Positions 1 through 12,176 of a stretch of 64,000 bases of DNA are shown piece by piece; position 1 is the first letter of the stretch, and every line of letters starts with the position of its first letter. The notes under the pieces are model-generated. The model saw only the letters and a program-made list of their open reading frames with translations, did no database searches and was not told the origin of the DNA. The DNA comes from Silene conica (taxonomy: Eukaryota; Streptophyta; Magnoliopsida; Caryophyllales; Caryophyllaceae), in the NCBI GenBank assembly GCA_029255685.2, contig CM055317.2, positions 68,313,460 through 68,377,459 on the forward strand. Direction: 5' to 3'. A program made the position numbers and the translations under genes.

Positions 1-1446
1 AACCTTTGAAATATGTTAAAAATTGGTCGATGTACCGTTTACCAAACACCCGTAAAGTCTTTCTTATAACAGATATATATGTCACTAGTATTACCGATAT
101 GGGGAGATAAGACAAACAAATTGATAATCCCTACGTAATCTGCTTTTGGCTTATATACCCATTACCAACATGGTTAATATTTAACCGATTATAAACTTGT
201 GACGGATATGTCGGTTATAAATGAGAATTTGTAAACATCAAATAATCAAATAATATAAATGAGATAAAAGTCAAATAATTCAACTGATTTTCCTTAAAAT
301 TGTCATATCCGTGTTAAGCATAAAAACAGACAAATACTAGTTTGTTTATAGATGATACAAGAATGTGTCAATTCTCTAATAATTTTAATTTTTGTCTCAT
401 TTATCTATTTGACTCGTTAGTTTTTAAAATGATACAAAATAATTTGTGAAAATGACAAGGGATTAGCATAGAACTTTTCCATTTATACATTTATATGTTT
501 AAGACAATGCATATATATATTTTTAAGGCATTTATATCTGTTTTAAGAAAGATCAAACGAGGAAAACGTATATTATACTCCCTAATTAAGGTTGAGTTCA
601 AAATTGTCTAAAAGAGCCACTTGGTCATTAAAATATCACATTTTTTTCATTGTTTTTAGTCAAGTTTGTTTGGTAATTAATAGGAGATTGTTTTCTTTTT
701 CGATGATTTTGAGTATTTGCAAATTTTAATTTGACCATTTTCCTTAAAAACAGTACAAAATTTGTGTGAAAATGTTTGTATTTGGATAGTGATCAAGATT
801 TAAATTGATTTAACAATTAGATAATTTTACTTTTTTGTATAAGATTTTAGAGGACTTGTATCTATAAGATTGTGTTGGATTAGATTTTATATACTAAAAA
901 TACATAAAATTTTCTTTTTTTGGGACGATTTTCGCTAGCCAATGATGTTTAGATTCGGTGTACTCCAATTAATCAGGAAGTCGGAAATTAGCTTGATATC
1001 CCGCTTCATTATCTCTCGTTATTCGATAAAAAATTATCGCATCTAATTTACGATCTTAGGATGCGTTGAACGAATTAAATCGATAAATTTAGCAATTAAG
1101 TACGAGTATGTAATATGATATTATAAGTGAAAATTGCGAACCCTAATGTGTCAACACACCATAGATGGCTATGACCGTTATTGACCTTGTTGTGTTATAA
1201 GGTTTTCCGTCTTAACTCTGTATATGTATTTTGACCAATTGTATCATAATCGTTGGGTTATGTCATCGATATTAGATGAAGTTTTTAGGAGGGCTTTTGA
1301 TTGACTATTTTGGAATGAAATGAAATGAAATATATTGATTCATTTGAAAGTTTATCTGACGTATTGGCGAATGATGTAAGATATCCAATGTATTCTAACC
1401 TCATTTCAAATTTTCAATCCCTTAAAATCACATATCCACTACTCCG
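1..1446. other. AT-rich intergenic DNA, no gene seen
   Basis: I see no coding potential, RNA gene or complete transposon here. The sequence is AT-rich with scattered short repeats. The last stretch (about 1300-1446) continues at 7068 on the far side of the LINE, so it is the left part of the LINE target site. Confidence 0.5.
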
Positions 1447-1462
1447 TTTTGGTTTCAAACTT
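1447..1462. repeat. LINE target site duplication, left copy
   Basis: The 16-bp string TTTTGGTTTCAAACTT occurs here and again at 7052-7067, directly outside the two ends of the LINE. It is perfect in both copies. A duplication of this length is typical of target-primed reverse transcription, and its integrity argues for a fairly recent insertion. Confidence 0.9.
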
Positions 1463-1487
1463 TTTTTTTTTGAAAGAAAACGAGAAC

Positions 1488-2500
1488 TTATATTAAATCA
1501 ATTTCCGCCAAATTCAGAACGGAACTAGGAAAATCAGTTACAAAGAGTTGTTCGTCCCCTTCATTTTCACAAATTCGTGCACACAAGTGAGCTACCGTAT
1601 TACCATCCCGTTTCACATGGTTGAATCCTCTACATTGCACCTTGGATGCCATATCAATAACTTCGTGGATGCAAAGGCTGAACGGACTACGCATCAACAG
1701 CCCCTTACTTGCCGCACGAACTACTGTGAGTGCATCCGACTCAATCACCACTTGCCCGAGCCCATGGTTATACGCCATCTCCAATCCGAAGGCCATTGCT
1801 TTAGCCTCAGCTATCTCAACAGTCCACCCTGCTCTAATTCTCCTGCTAGCCACCAACATCACGCTCCCATTCCAGTCCCGCGCCACAACACCCAGCCCCA
1901 CCGTACCATCATCCATGACGGCCGCATCAGTGTTTAATTTAATCACCCCTGCCTCTGGTACAGACCAAACTGCACTGCCCACTGCCAAAACCCCTATGTT
2001 CTCGCCCCCCACTTTGCCCAAGTATCCCCTGTACTCCTGAACTAGGCGCATGAATCCCATGATAACGATCTCCGGTCGTCGCTGTTCCTCATCAAAAAGT
2101 CGCGAGTTACGTACAGTCCAAACTGCCCAAACCATTGCCAAAAAATCCCCCCTATCATTCCCTGTAAGCTGCTCCAAAGTCCAACCCAACCATTCAGTGA
2201 AAGAAAATTGTGGGGCTGCACTAACCGATTCCGCAAATGCACTCGCCTCCCAATGTGCACGGGTCCACGGGCAGAGGTAAATGGCGTGGAGTTCTGATTC
2301 ATCCTCCAATTGGCAGAACTTGCAGACAGTCGTTGGGCAGCAGTGCCTACGGTAAAGATTAGAGCGAACTGCAAGGGTGCCGTTGCAGGCGCGCCACAGG
2401 AAATGCAGTAGCTTAGGAGGAACAGGGAGGTTCCAGAGCTGCCTCCACCACCCATTATCCCCATTAAGCGACCCCAGTGAACTCCTCTCGAGGTGCGGTC
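1488..2500 (-). pseudogene. LINE ORF2, C-terminal zinc knuckle and RNase H segment
   Basis: This is the last part of ORF2, read in the same frame as the endonuclease segment but not the RT segment. It is open from about 2490; the ATG at 2309 is only an internal methionine. At the upstream end is a zf-RVT-type knuckle, CKFCQLEDESELHAIYLC. RNase H follows, with the acidic residues in NTDAA, AEAKA and ESDAL and a late RDGNTVAH motif, so the catalytic set looks complete. RNase H degrades the RNA template after first-strand synthesis. The segment ends about 15 bp before the poly(A) tract. It belongs to the same ancestral polyprotein as 2042-5579. Confidence 0.88.
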
Positions 2501-4594
2501 TATTCCTAACCAGTACCCAGATTTAACCGAATAAATTCCATCTTTATTTGGCCACCAATACAAGATATCAGGTGGAGAGTTAATACTCAAAGGAATGTTA
2601 TAAATCAGTCTTCGTTCATCGTCAGAGAGTACAGTGCGCATCACCTCATCATTCCATACCCCTCGGTCTTTATCAATCAGAAACGCCACGCGCAGGTCCG
2701 GGTCCGCTTCAATGTTTGGATTAGGAGCCCGTCCTCCTCTCCCCGTAGGCAGCCATGGATCCTCCCAGACTCTAATGTCAGCCCCATTGCCAACTCTCCA
2801 TTGTAGTCCCTCCATGAGAAGAGATTTAGCACCCCACAAGCTTCTCCATACATAACTGGGGTCATGTCCTCTTCTAGCCTCGAGAATTGAACCAAATTTG
2901 AAATAACGGGCCTTCAAAACTCTTCCAGCCAGAGACTCGGGATTCATTAGGAGGCGCCAGACCTGTTTTGCCAATAACGCTTGATTAAAGACCCTTAAGT
3001 TTCGGAAACCCAGCCCACCCATATTTTTTGGTAGACAAAGTCTATCCCAGCGCCACCAGTGAACTTTCCTCTGACTTTCAGTAGTTCCCCACCAGAAACG
3101 AGCCATGGTCGTATGGAGTTCGTCTATTATGCCCTCAGGTAAAGAAAATAAGCTCATCATATAAGTAGGGATAGCTTGAGCAATGGCTTTAATCAAAATC
3201 TCCTTCCCCGGCTTTGATAGCAATTTCTCCTTCCACCCTTGCACTTTCTTCCACACCCTCTCCTTCAAACATGCGAACACTGCTTTTCTTGACCGACCGA
3301 TGATAGTAGGGATACCCAGGTACTTCTCATGCCGTTCCACTTCGCGTACACCTAAGGCAGCAATAAGATTTATTCTCACATTGGTAGATACTTTTTTGCT
3401 AAACACCACTTCCGACTTGGAATAATTAATCTTCTGTCCCGATGCTCTTTCATATTTACTGATAATATCAGCTATCGTTGAGCATTCCAATAAATTAGCT
3501 CTAGCAAAAAGAATGCTATCATCCGCGAAAAATAAGTGCGAAATCCGGGGAGCCCCACGACAAACACGTGCTCCATGTAACTTCCCCATATTCACTGCTT
3601 CCTTAATCAAGTACGAGAACGCGTCACCACCGATGAGAAACAAATATGGTGAAATAGGGTCCCCTTGACGGAGCCCTCTACTCGGCCTCACTACGTTCGA
3701 ATTCTGCCCATTAATTAGAAAAGAATGAGCCACCGTAGATACGCAATTCATAATTCTATTCCGCCACAAAGCCGAGAAACCCATCTTTTTCATTACCTCA
3801 TCCAAGAAATTCCATTCGACCCGATCATAAGCCTTACTCATGTCAAGCTTGAGCGCAATGTTCCCGTGTCGCCCTTCTCCACTCCTCTTCATTGCGTGAA
3901 ACGTCTCAAAAGCAATCAATGCATTATCCGTTATAAGTCTTCCCGGTGTGAATGCACTCTGATTCTCCGATATAAAAGCATTCAAGAGAGGTTTCAAGCG
4001 ATTCGCCATAGTCTTCGAAATGAGTTTGTACACGACGTTACATAAACTAATCGGACGAAAATCTGTAACCTTTTTAGGAGAAGTACATTTCGGAATTAGA
4101 ACAACATTGGTCAAGTTAACAACATCAATCTGACTCCGTCCCTCCCACCAATTTCGAACAAAACTGCATAAATCCGGGCCAACTATATTCCAATATTTTT
4201 GGTAAAAAATAGCATGCATACCATCCGGTCCCGGGGATTTATTTGGGTGCATACAAAACATAGCATCCTTAATCTCATCGTCACTTAAAGGACCATCAAG
4301 TATCATGTTCATCTCATCTGAAATAACATGTGGAATACAGTTTATTACCTCATCGAATTCGGTCGGCTGCGAAGTACAAAACAGTTCAGCAAAATAACCT
4401 TCAATCACACGTGAAATGTCAGATTCCTCCGTACACCATCTGCCACTATTATCTTCGATTCCACTGATTGCATTTCGCCGTTTCCGTTGTTTCGCTTTAT
4501 GATGAAAATAACTTGTATTCTTATCTCCATCACGAAGTTTCGCATTTCCGGGCTCGAGTGTACCAGTAGGTCTCATTTTGTCTCCGCAACTCAT
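2042..4594 (-). pseudogene. LINE ORF2, reverse transcriptase segment
   Basis: This is the RT core of the LINE. Visible landmarks include KSPGPDG, VLIPK, FRPISLCNV, a GLRQGDPISPYLFL block and the catalytic FADDS box (F in place of the commoner Y), followed by the thumb and connection region. The frame differs from the flanking endonuclease and RNase H segments. A small indel near 4545 moves into this frame and another near 2490 moves out of it, so the first ~25 residues and the last ~130 residues of the open stretch are out-of-frame readthrough. The two shifts compensate, since the outer segments share one frame. The enzyme would copy the element's RNA at the nicked target. Confidence 0.9.
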
Positions 4595-5579
4595 CTAGCT
4601 CTGCCACGATTTCCCGGCATTTATCCAACATGTCCCTCGAAGGGGGATGCCTTTGCCATACCTCCAATTCCGCTTCTTTGTCCCGAATGCGTCTTTTAAT
4701 ATTGTCAAACCTCTGTTTAGCCCATTCCGACAACTCCAAAGCACAGCCCTTAATTTTACCAGGAATATCCGTTGGAGGTCCCCCATTCCACGCCTCATTA
4801 ATAATTCCCTCACATTGCTCATCCGCCATCCAAAAGGGCTCAAACTTAAAATTCCTGCGCCTCCGACTCCGTTCCACAACACATTCTTCCTTTATGATGA
4901 TTGCCACATGATCAGAGGAGTATATAAGGAAATGTTGTACTATCATATTTGGAAACAAAGTTTGCCACTCCGTTGTTGCTAACGCACGGTCTAACCTTTC
5001 TTTCACCATCGTCGCCTCCGTCAAACCTCGCTGCCATGTAAAAATGTTTCCCCTATAACCCAAATCATGTAGCATACATTCATCCAGCACCCTCCGAAAA
5101 TCATCCATGTATCGCTCCCTTCGAACAACCCCTCCTTGCTTCTCTGACAAGCTTAAAATTTCATTGAAATCTCCAAAGAAAGAGATAGGAACAGTACAGT
5201 TAGCACATAAACTTCTCATCATGTCCCAGGTCTTGTATTTATTCCTTGTTTCCGGCCAACCATAAATTCCAGCAGCCCTCCACCTCGGAATGTTATCCTC
5301 ATCAAGAATCTCTATCATAATATGATTGTTACTATACGAGATAAGATGAGCCTTAATATCCTGCCACCACAAACCTAACCCCCCAGCTCTGCCCCGACTA
5401 TTAACACACACTCCTTCCGAATAACCACAACTATTCCGAATTTTCTCTACCTCTCGTGCTCCCAACATTGTCTCCATTACGAAAACAATATTAGGACACT
5501 CCCTCCAACACCAATCTTGGAGGGACCCTACTGTCAAGGGATTACCCATCCCTTGACAGTTCCAACTGAAAATTTTCAT
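4530..5579 (-). pseudogene. LINE ORF2, N-terminal endonuclease segment
   Basis: This segment starts at an ATG (5579-5577) that overlaps the TGA of ORF1 as ATGA, suggesting coupled termination and reinitiation. The protein has the endonuclease/exonuclease/phosphatase fold motifs: NCQG near the N-terminus, METM for the metal-binding Glu, GDFNE, FTW, ERLDR and a late SDH. These are the catalytic landmarks of the AP-like endonuclease that nicks target DNA. The frame stops at 4530, just after a small indel near 4545. The reverse transcriptase continues at once in another frame, so this is the front of a broken ORF2 and not a stand-alone gene. Confidence 0.9.
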
Positions 5580-7014
5580 TGTTGTTCGCGGGACTGGACT
5601 TCGCCAGTCGCCGCTACTAACATCAGTGTGTCCACATCGTCTGTTTTATCACGTCTTCGTTTCGTATCCCTCTCAACATTGCACCCACCCATATCATTCT
5701 GCCCTTCACTTCCACCCCCCTTCCTTTTAGTGCCAACCTCAGGCCCGCGATTTTCGTAGCTAGCACTACCTGTTTGAACACGGTTCCTCTGAATGGAAAC
5801 TAAGCGTCTTCCTTTCTGGCTTTTAGTACTTGGGCTTTCAATACGTGCAGAATCCTTCTTTCCCATAAGGGCACTAGATTTCTCCCTGCCGGACATAGAA
5901 CCCACATTGGATGACCCCTCCTCCTCCCTCAACACATCTTCTTGCCTATTCGATGCTCGGACTACTGTATTCGCACTACTCCGGGACAAGGAAACACCCC
6001 GAAGCATCTCTACCATCCTACTAATCTCGTTATCCTCCTCCTCCTCCCTCAACACCTTATCAAAGTTGAGCCTTTTCCCAGCCCCACCCCCTGACATCTT
6101 CTCATCATCTCCCCGCCTTGCCACTCGCCAAGGCGATGCTTTCAGCCATTCACCGTACTTCCTTCCTTCCCCAACCGGTCCCACCCTCTCTCCACAATCC
6201 TTCTCGCCATGTCCCATACGACCACATACATAACAAAAAAGGTTTAAATTCTCATAGCTAAGTCTGACTTTCCACTGTCTCCCCCTATCCCCTTCATACT
6301 AATAGAACCCAATAACGGTTTACGCACATCCACAATAACTCGAATGCGCATCGACCTATTGATCGATGGATTCACCGAGTTGTCAATCTCCACAAAGGTG
6401 CCAATCGCGTTACCAATATTAACCGCATTTTCTCTATTCTGTCTACCAAGGACCGGAAGATCATACACACGAATCCACATAGGGGAGAAGAAAAGGGGTA
6501 CCTCTGAAGGGACAACATCTCCCTGTAAATTCGATAAGATGAGAAGGTGTCTTTCGAAATGCCACGGCTGCTCCGCCAACACTCTTTGTTTATCTTGTGT
6601 CTCCTCAAAGGCAAACGAAACAATCTTGCGTTGTTTATCTATGACCTCCCCCACCACGTTCCCTTTCGATTTCCATGCCCTAATCATTGTGTCAATTAAA
6701 GCATTGAGATTTACATTTCGTTCCGTCCACAGTCTTCCCACCACACATAGACTCTCACCCACAACCGCCTCATCTCCCTCAATGAGCCATTCGATTTCGA
6801 CTTCAGTATCGTCAACGCCGCCATCTTTGTCATCTTTTTCAATTGAACCCGTATGATTGGTAATTTTGGTTTTTAATGAAGAAAAGAACGTAAAGAAAGA
6901 CAGAAAAGGACAAAAAGGTTGAAAAAAGTGCACTGAAAGAAGAGAAAAGAGCCCCACAACCTTGGAAAAACAAGGAAAAACCCTAAGCCGACTTAGGAAC
7001 ACAAGCCCTCCCAA
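5576..7014 (-). pseudogene. LINE ORF1 (DUF4283 / CCHC zinc knuckle protein), frameshifted
   Basis: ORF1 encodes the nucleic-acid-binding protein of plant L1 elements. The upstream part (to 6244) matches the DUF4283 style, with conserved W, FAFE and WIRVYDLP-like blocks. The downstream part holds the zinc knuckle CYVCGRMGHGEKDC (CX2CX4HX4C) and then a low-complexity basic and acidic tail ending at 5576. The two parts are in different frames. A two-base surplus, or one-base loss, at about 6278-6286 separates the DUF4283 region from the knuckle. No ATG is seen at the 5' end of the open frame (7014 is TTG), so the true start is unclear. The stop overlaps the ORF2 start. Confidence 0.85.
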
Positions 7015-7051
7015 GAGAAAACCCTAGAGGGAACTTTTTTTTCAATAGCAT

Positions 7052-7067
7052 TTTTGGTTTCAAACTT
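7052..7067. repeat. LINE target site duplication, right copy
   Basis: This is an exact copy of the 16-bp string at 1447-1462. It abuts the 5' end of the LINE and fixes the element boundary. Confidence 0.9.
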
Positions 7068-7619
7068 CATTTCTTCCCCTTTCAAATTTAGAATGAAACA
7101 AACAATTTTAAAAAGAAATCAATTTAGAATATCATATTTTTGTTGTTTTATATTTCTTTCTATTTCAAACTTAATCTCCAGTACAATTTAGACAGTTTCA
7201 GTCTAAAAAAAATTAGATTATTTATAAATCTCGTACTTATGTAGAACCGCTTTACACAAATTTTAGTAATTATATTTCGGTATTCAATACATTTTGGATC
7301 AATTTACGCTTATTTGCGGAAAAAGAAGAAAAAAAGTTGGTCAGGGTAAGGCTTGGGTTGATATTTAGGATTGAGTGAAACATGTCAATATCTATAAAAT
7401 GACACATAAATATGAACCCGAACACTACCCTTGCCATTTTTTTTCTTTTCTTTTTTCTGCGCAAATAAACATAAATTGATCCTAAGTTTTACATTTTTAA
7501 ATTGTCGTAAAATTTATACTTTGTATGTCGATTATTACTAACATCGTATTGACTCCGTAAGCGTGAACTATATATAACACATCAATAAATTCAATATTCA
7601 AATTAAATTTAGTAATTGA

Positions 7620-7760
7620 GCCATGTAGGGGCGAACCCATTATTAAATATTTGGGGTAGCGAAAAAATATTAAAAAGGGCAAATGCTTATAGTGGGAGTC
7701 GAACCCAGTGCACTGGGTGGAAAACCAAAGTCTTTCCCATTAAGCCACATGATGTTTATT
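7620..7760 (-). repeat. tRNA-like (SINE-type) remnant
   Basis: On the minus strand, a box-A-like TGTGGCTTAATGGG (around 7738-7751) is followed about 45 bases later by a box-B-like GGGTTCGACTCCC (around 7694-7706). This is the spacing of an RNA polymerase III internal promoter. No convincing cloverleaf or acceptor stem is visible, so a functional tRNA gene is unlikely. It is best read as a diverged tRNA-derived repeat. Confidence 0.35.
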
Positions 7761-7998
7761 GCATATTTGATGGAATACCAATTAATTATCTACTATTCGA
7801 CAATATTTAGAGTAGTAAAAATCCGTCTTCTAAACCATATTTTTAAGTTTGAGGTAGCGGTCGACGCCTTACTACTAGGTGGTTTCGCCCTTGGAGCCAT
7901 GTCTAACTAATTGTCATTCTCAATTCAGTTTGATATAGCAAACCTTAAACAATTTTAAGATCTAGTCTTGCTAAACCATGTTAGATGATTAATTATTT

Positions 7999-8640
7999 CA
8001 TATATAACTAGTTAATTACAACTAACAATAATGGTGTAGACTCGATTCAGAATTATATTTGCCAATAAGATTTTGCTTTTGGAAATAAACTATTCTCCGC
8101 CTCAATCATGCATTAGTTTAATTTTAATTAAAATATTTCTCAAATCGAATATAGAAAGTAAACAAATGAGAAACCTAGTGTGTATGTCATTCAATGATCA
8201 CAAAGATGGCTTAAATCAGCTCATATATAAATAGTTAAATGCAATTTTCAATAATGACATTGTCTCGATTCAAAATTATGTTTGCCAATAAGATTTTTCT
8301 TTGAAATATAAATTGTTCTCCGTCTCAATCAATGATTTACTTCTAATTAAAATATTCCTCAAATTAAATAAAAAAAAAATCGAGATTGTATATCATTCAA
8401 TGATCACGAAGATAGCTACATAAATTAGTTCATATATAAATAGTTAAATACAATTAACAATAATGACGTATACACGATTCAGAATTATGTTTGCCAATAA
8501 AATTTTTCTTTGGAAAATAAACTATTCTCCGTTTCAATCATTGATTTATTCTTAATTAAAATATTTCTCAAATCGAATATAAAAACTAAACAAATGATGA
8601 AACTGAGGCCGTATATAATACAATGATCGCGAAGATGGCT
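7999..8640 (+). repeat. Three-copy tandem repeat, period about 210-220 bp
   Basis: Three diverged copies begin with TCATATATAA at 7999, 8221 and 8430. Each carries, in the same order, an ACAATAATG word, CGATTCA.AATTATRTTTGCC, ATAARATTTT, a CTATTCTCCG.YTCAATCA block, TTAATTAAAATATT and a final CAATGATCRCRAAGATRGCT. Periods are about 222 and 209 bp. The copies have many substitutions and small indels, so this is an old local duplication. No coding function is visible. Confidence 0.75.
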
Positions 8641-10593
8641 ACATAGTGGCCGCCAGAGTGATTAGGAAGGGGAAATGGGGGCGTACACGCCTAGTTGCAT
8701 GCTTCTTAATCCAATTATTTTATTTAAGAACCAATCATATGGTTAAAGCAAAGTAATTAACTAACATAAAACCTAACTAATTTTATGATAATTGCACTTT
8801 AATTCCACTTGATACATAATTGATCATGGCTTAGTGACCGACACCATATAGTTGAAACATTTTAAGTAGCTATCTAGGGGTTACAAAGGTATATGTTTGT
8901 GTAACAAAAGTATTTTTAATCACAATTTCAAATTAATCATTTTTTTAATCAGATTAGGGGTGTTTATTGGTCCAAATCCAGACCGGATCGGACCAAATAA
9001 ACCCGCGGGCTGAATAGCCTTCAATTGTAAGACCCCGGTTAGGAGGAGATCTGGATCGGACCAAACCGGAACCTTTTAGATCCCAGCCTGGTACTACTTT
9101 ATAAGATAAATTGAATTTGATTTTTTAACGTGGATCAAACCGGGGACCGATAACCATATTTTTAGGGACTTAGAGTTCGGACCAGACCAAAATGACCAAT
9201 CCGACGGATTTGCCTGTTCACTCTTAAAGTCGATCATTAAATGATTTAAATCATACAAATTTGTTTAGTCAAAATATTATCATGTGAACAAATTTAAGCT
9301 AATTTTCGAATCTAAATATAAAAATTGTATACTGTTATAGCGTCACATGTAAATTCTTTAAATTTAGAGAATGAATTGTACACATATATTCACTCATGAA
9401 TTACCCTGTAAATGCACATGAATTGCGAGGATGAAAAACTCATATACATTGAATTTGAAACATGCTCGATAGATAAGTTGATTGTTGAAACTCGATAATG
9501 ATGTTATATGCCTTGTAGTCAATTTCGAATTTTAACATGTCAAATCTACTTGTACGGTCTCATTTAAACTTGAGATTTGAAATTGACTTGAAGAATTTAT
9601 AAAATAGAGATTTATACGTTTGAAATACTACGAATGAAGACATTACTTCTTCTATTTTATTGAATTTATCTCATGAATTTAACATTCTCACAAAAATTGA
9701 GTCAATAAGACTTATTGTATAAAATTGACACAACAATTTTGATGATGTAAGTGATCTTATGTATTATAATGATAGTATAAGATATCTAGGCATATTATTA
9801 TATTTTTTTACCATTTTGTTTTTCTTTTATAATTATTAATGGTGTATTTAGTACTTAGACGACATTGTTCTTTTAGATTGAAAAGAGCTCAACTGTATGA
9901 AATTAAATTGAATGTAACTAAACCAAGAGTTAATCTATGAAAATATAAATTGAACTTAACTTTAAATTGAATAAAGTAGAACTAAATTGAACCGAAATTA
10001 CGAAAATTAAGTAGAGTTGGCCATGAGCACAAGCTAACCGGCTCGACCCACCCTGTTCAGCCTCCAACACACAGCCTAGCCTACCCCGGCCCCACCGCCT
10101 TCCCTTCCTGGCATGTCTCAGGTCACGAAACCCAAATCATGGTTCCGCCCTTGGCCCACCAGCCCTCAATCCGTCCTCAACTCGCTAAGAGCCTAATCCG
10201 GTCAAATATTCTCACATCCCGACCAGGCCCATCCAAACCCGCCACCCCCTAACCTGGTCTGAACTCTGGGTCTAGCCAAATGAGCTTGACCCGCCTCAAT
10301 CCCGGTCCAAAAAATAACTCTAAGTTTAAGGAGGGTCTTTAGTAGTCCGTATAAGAGGGTTGAATTGAAAGAAGATGTGCCAAGGAATATACCGATGGCT
10401 AACGACATTTTAATAGAATTCAAAGTATACGTTTTCATATAAATCGTCTTTATATTTTACTCACTTTCCCTCGTGGGGCATGCGTACGTGTAACGTGGTG
10501 AGCTTTAGTGTTTGTACTCTTCGCACTGTCTTTTTCTTCTTTTATGGAGTCAAGTTAAACGTGCCACAACCCTCTTAATATTCACTATATATA

Positions 10594-10702
10594 TGAGAAC
10601 AAGAGTTAGCTCAAGTGGTAAGAGCACTCTTATCCCAACCATGAAGTTGGAGGTTCGATTCTCATCCGCGACATAGTGCGCTCATTTGAACCAAAAAAAA
10701 AA
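10594..10702 (+). mobile_element. tRNA-derived SINE, copy 1
   Basis: This short element of about 109 bp has a tRNA-like head with box A (TTAGCTCAAGTGG) and box B (GGTTCGATTCT), and ends in a poly(A) run. A perfect 17-bp direct repeat, AATATTCACTATATATA, flanks it at 10577-10593 and 10703-10719, which is the LINE-type target site duplication expected of a SINE. A second copy lies at about 12448-12560. The transcript would be made by RNA polymerase III and mobilised by a LINE. Confidence 0.88.
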
Positions 10703-10860
10703 AATATTCACTATATATACTTGGATTTTCCGTAGAAAATATTGGTACACATAAAAATAGAGGCGGGTATACCGTATTACTTGTTTGTTTATCTTTTTAA
10801 ACATCACAAGTTCAAAGAGAATGAACTTTGTATTTGTTTTATATATGTCAGAAAAACTAT

Positions 10861-11307
10861 GACCCTATTTGGTAAATAATGAATTAATATTGGCAGAAAC
10901 AAATTTATGAAACAGATTTGACTAGCAGAATAATTTAGCGTATTTGACTAGCAGATTTATTTAGCAGAATTATTTTAAAAGTGTTTGGTAATTGACAGTT
11001 TATATTAGCAATTGTCTAGAATCTTTGTAAATGACATATAAGAACATGAAGAAATTATTTATTAAATATATAAAAGGAATGTTAGTATTTTATGGAAAGG
11101 GTAAATAAGACAATTTTTTCTTTCTAATATGCTAATCCAATATGCTGGTAGGAGTAGTATATTGTAAAATAGCATATTGGACTCTAATATACTATTTTAA
11201 TATGTCATTAACCAAACACTCTAAATAGCATATTGGTAAGTCAAACATGCTACATCTCTTAAATATGCTAAAATTTGGCCAATATGTTGTTTATCAAACA
11301 GAGCCTA
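10861..11307. mobile_element. Non-autonomous DNA transposon (MITE family A), copy 1
   Basis: The element is about 445 bp, bounded by imperfect terminal inverted repeats GACCCTATTTGGTAAA and, at the right end in reverse, GGCTCTGTTTGATAAA. It is internally AT-rich with repeated AGCATATTGG and GACTAGCAGA words. A closely related copy is at 19093-19527 in the same orientation. It has no coding capacity. The ends recall non-autonomous hAT or PIF-type elements, but I see no clear target duplication, so the superfamily is left open. Confidence 0.7.
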
Positions 11308-12176
11308 TGTGTATTCTTACTCTTCGATGGTGGAGCAAGGGTTAAGAGGGGCTAGCAGAAGCACTTGCTCTACTGAAAACGGAAAAATTCAAGAAATTTA
11401 GTTAAATTTTCGTTTTTTTTCAAATTTATCTTATGAATTTACTCATTTGTATTCACTAAAAATATCCTCAATTCTAACAGGAAAATGAAAATCATTGCTC
11501 AGCCACTGGATTCATGTATCCATTAGTATTGAACGATATTAATCGTTTCACCAGCGACAACCTTTATTTATCACTACAAACTCTATATAATTCTTATTCC
11601 ATACACATTATAAAAAAAACTTTTCAACGTTCAATTTATTTGTTTACTATTTACCATATATTATTTTTTGTAAAAAGTATTTTAATTAAATGTAAACAAT
11701 TAATTGAAATAGAGGGAGTACAAATTAACAATAATATTTATGTTAATATGAAGATTAGCTCGGTGTCCGATCCGTTCATTTATTTAGTATTTACCGTATT
11801 TATTTTTTATCAAACATATTTTAATCAAAGTAAATAACTAATTAAGACAGAGGAGTACAAACTGTACAAGTTAATAATAATATTTAATTTAGTATGAAGA
11901 TTTTTAGTTTGGTGTGAGTTTGGCATGAATGCATGATGCATGGGAGTTTTGAGGTCAATTAATTCGTAACAACGGAGGGTGAATTGGTTGACAAACACGT
12001 CCATGACTATTGAAAATTAATGCACTGTGAAAAGACGTACCCTAAATTTTAAGTATATATCCCAAAGAATCAATAATATTAGGCCTTTGATTTGCCTAAT
12101 TTGTAGTCATTCTATAGCTCGATTTGCCAAATTTGTAGTCTGTTAAATCTCTTTTAGAACGGTTACATTAATCTTA

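Larger units (their letters stand above)
1463..7051 (-). mobile_element. L1-type LINE retrotransposon, full length, frameshifted
   Basis: The element is a minus-strand non-LTR retrotransposon of about 5.6 kb. Its 5' end is at 7051 and its poly(A) tail appears as the T run at 1463-1471. A perfect 16-bp target site duplication flanks it. In order it encodes an ORF1 nucleic-acid-binding protein (DUF4283-like plus a CCHC knuckle), then an ORF2 with AP-type endonuclease, reverse transcriptase, a zf-RVT knuckle and RNase H. This is the usual order of plant L1 elements. All parts are present, but reading frames break at about 6280 in ORF1 and at about 4545 and 2490 in ORF2. The copy should be inactive unless the breaks are assembly errors. 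Confidence 0.93.

Noticed and set aside
10605-10676. Possible functional tRNA gene
   Set aside because: Box A and B are present, but there is no paired acceptor stem or clear anticodon stem. A poly(A) tail and 17-bp duplication show it is a SINE.
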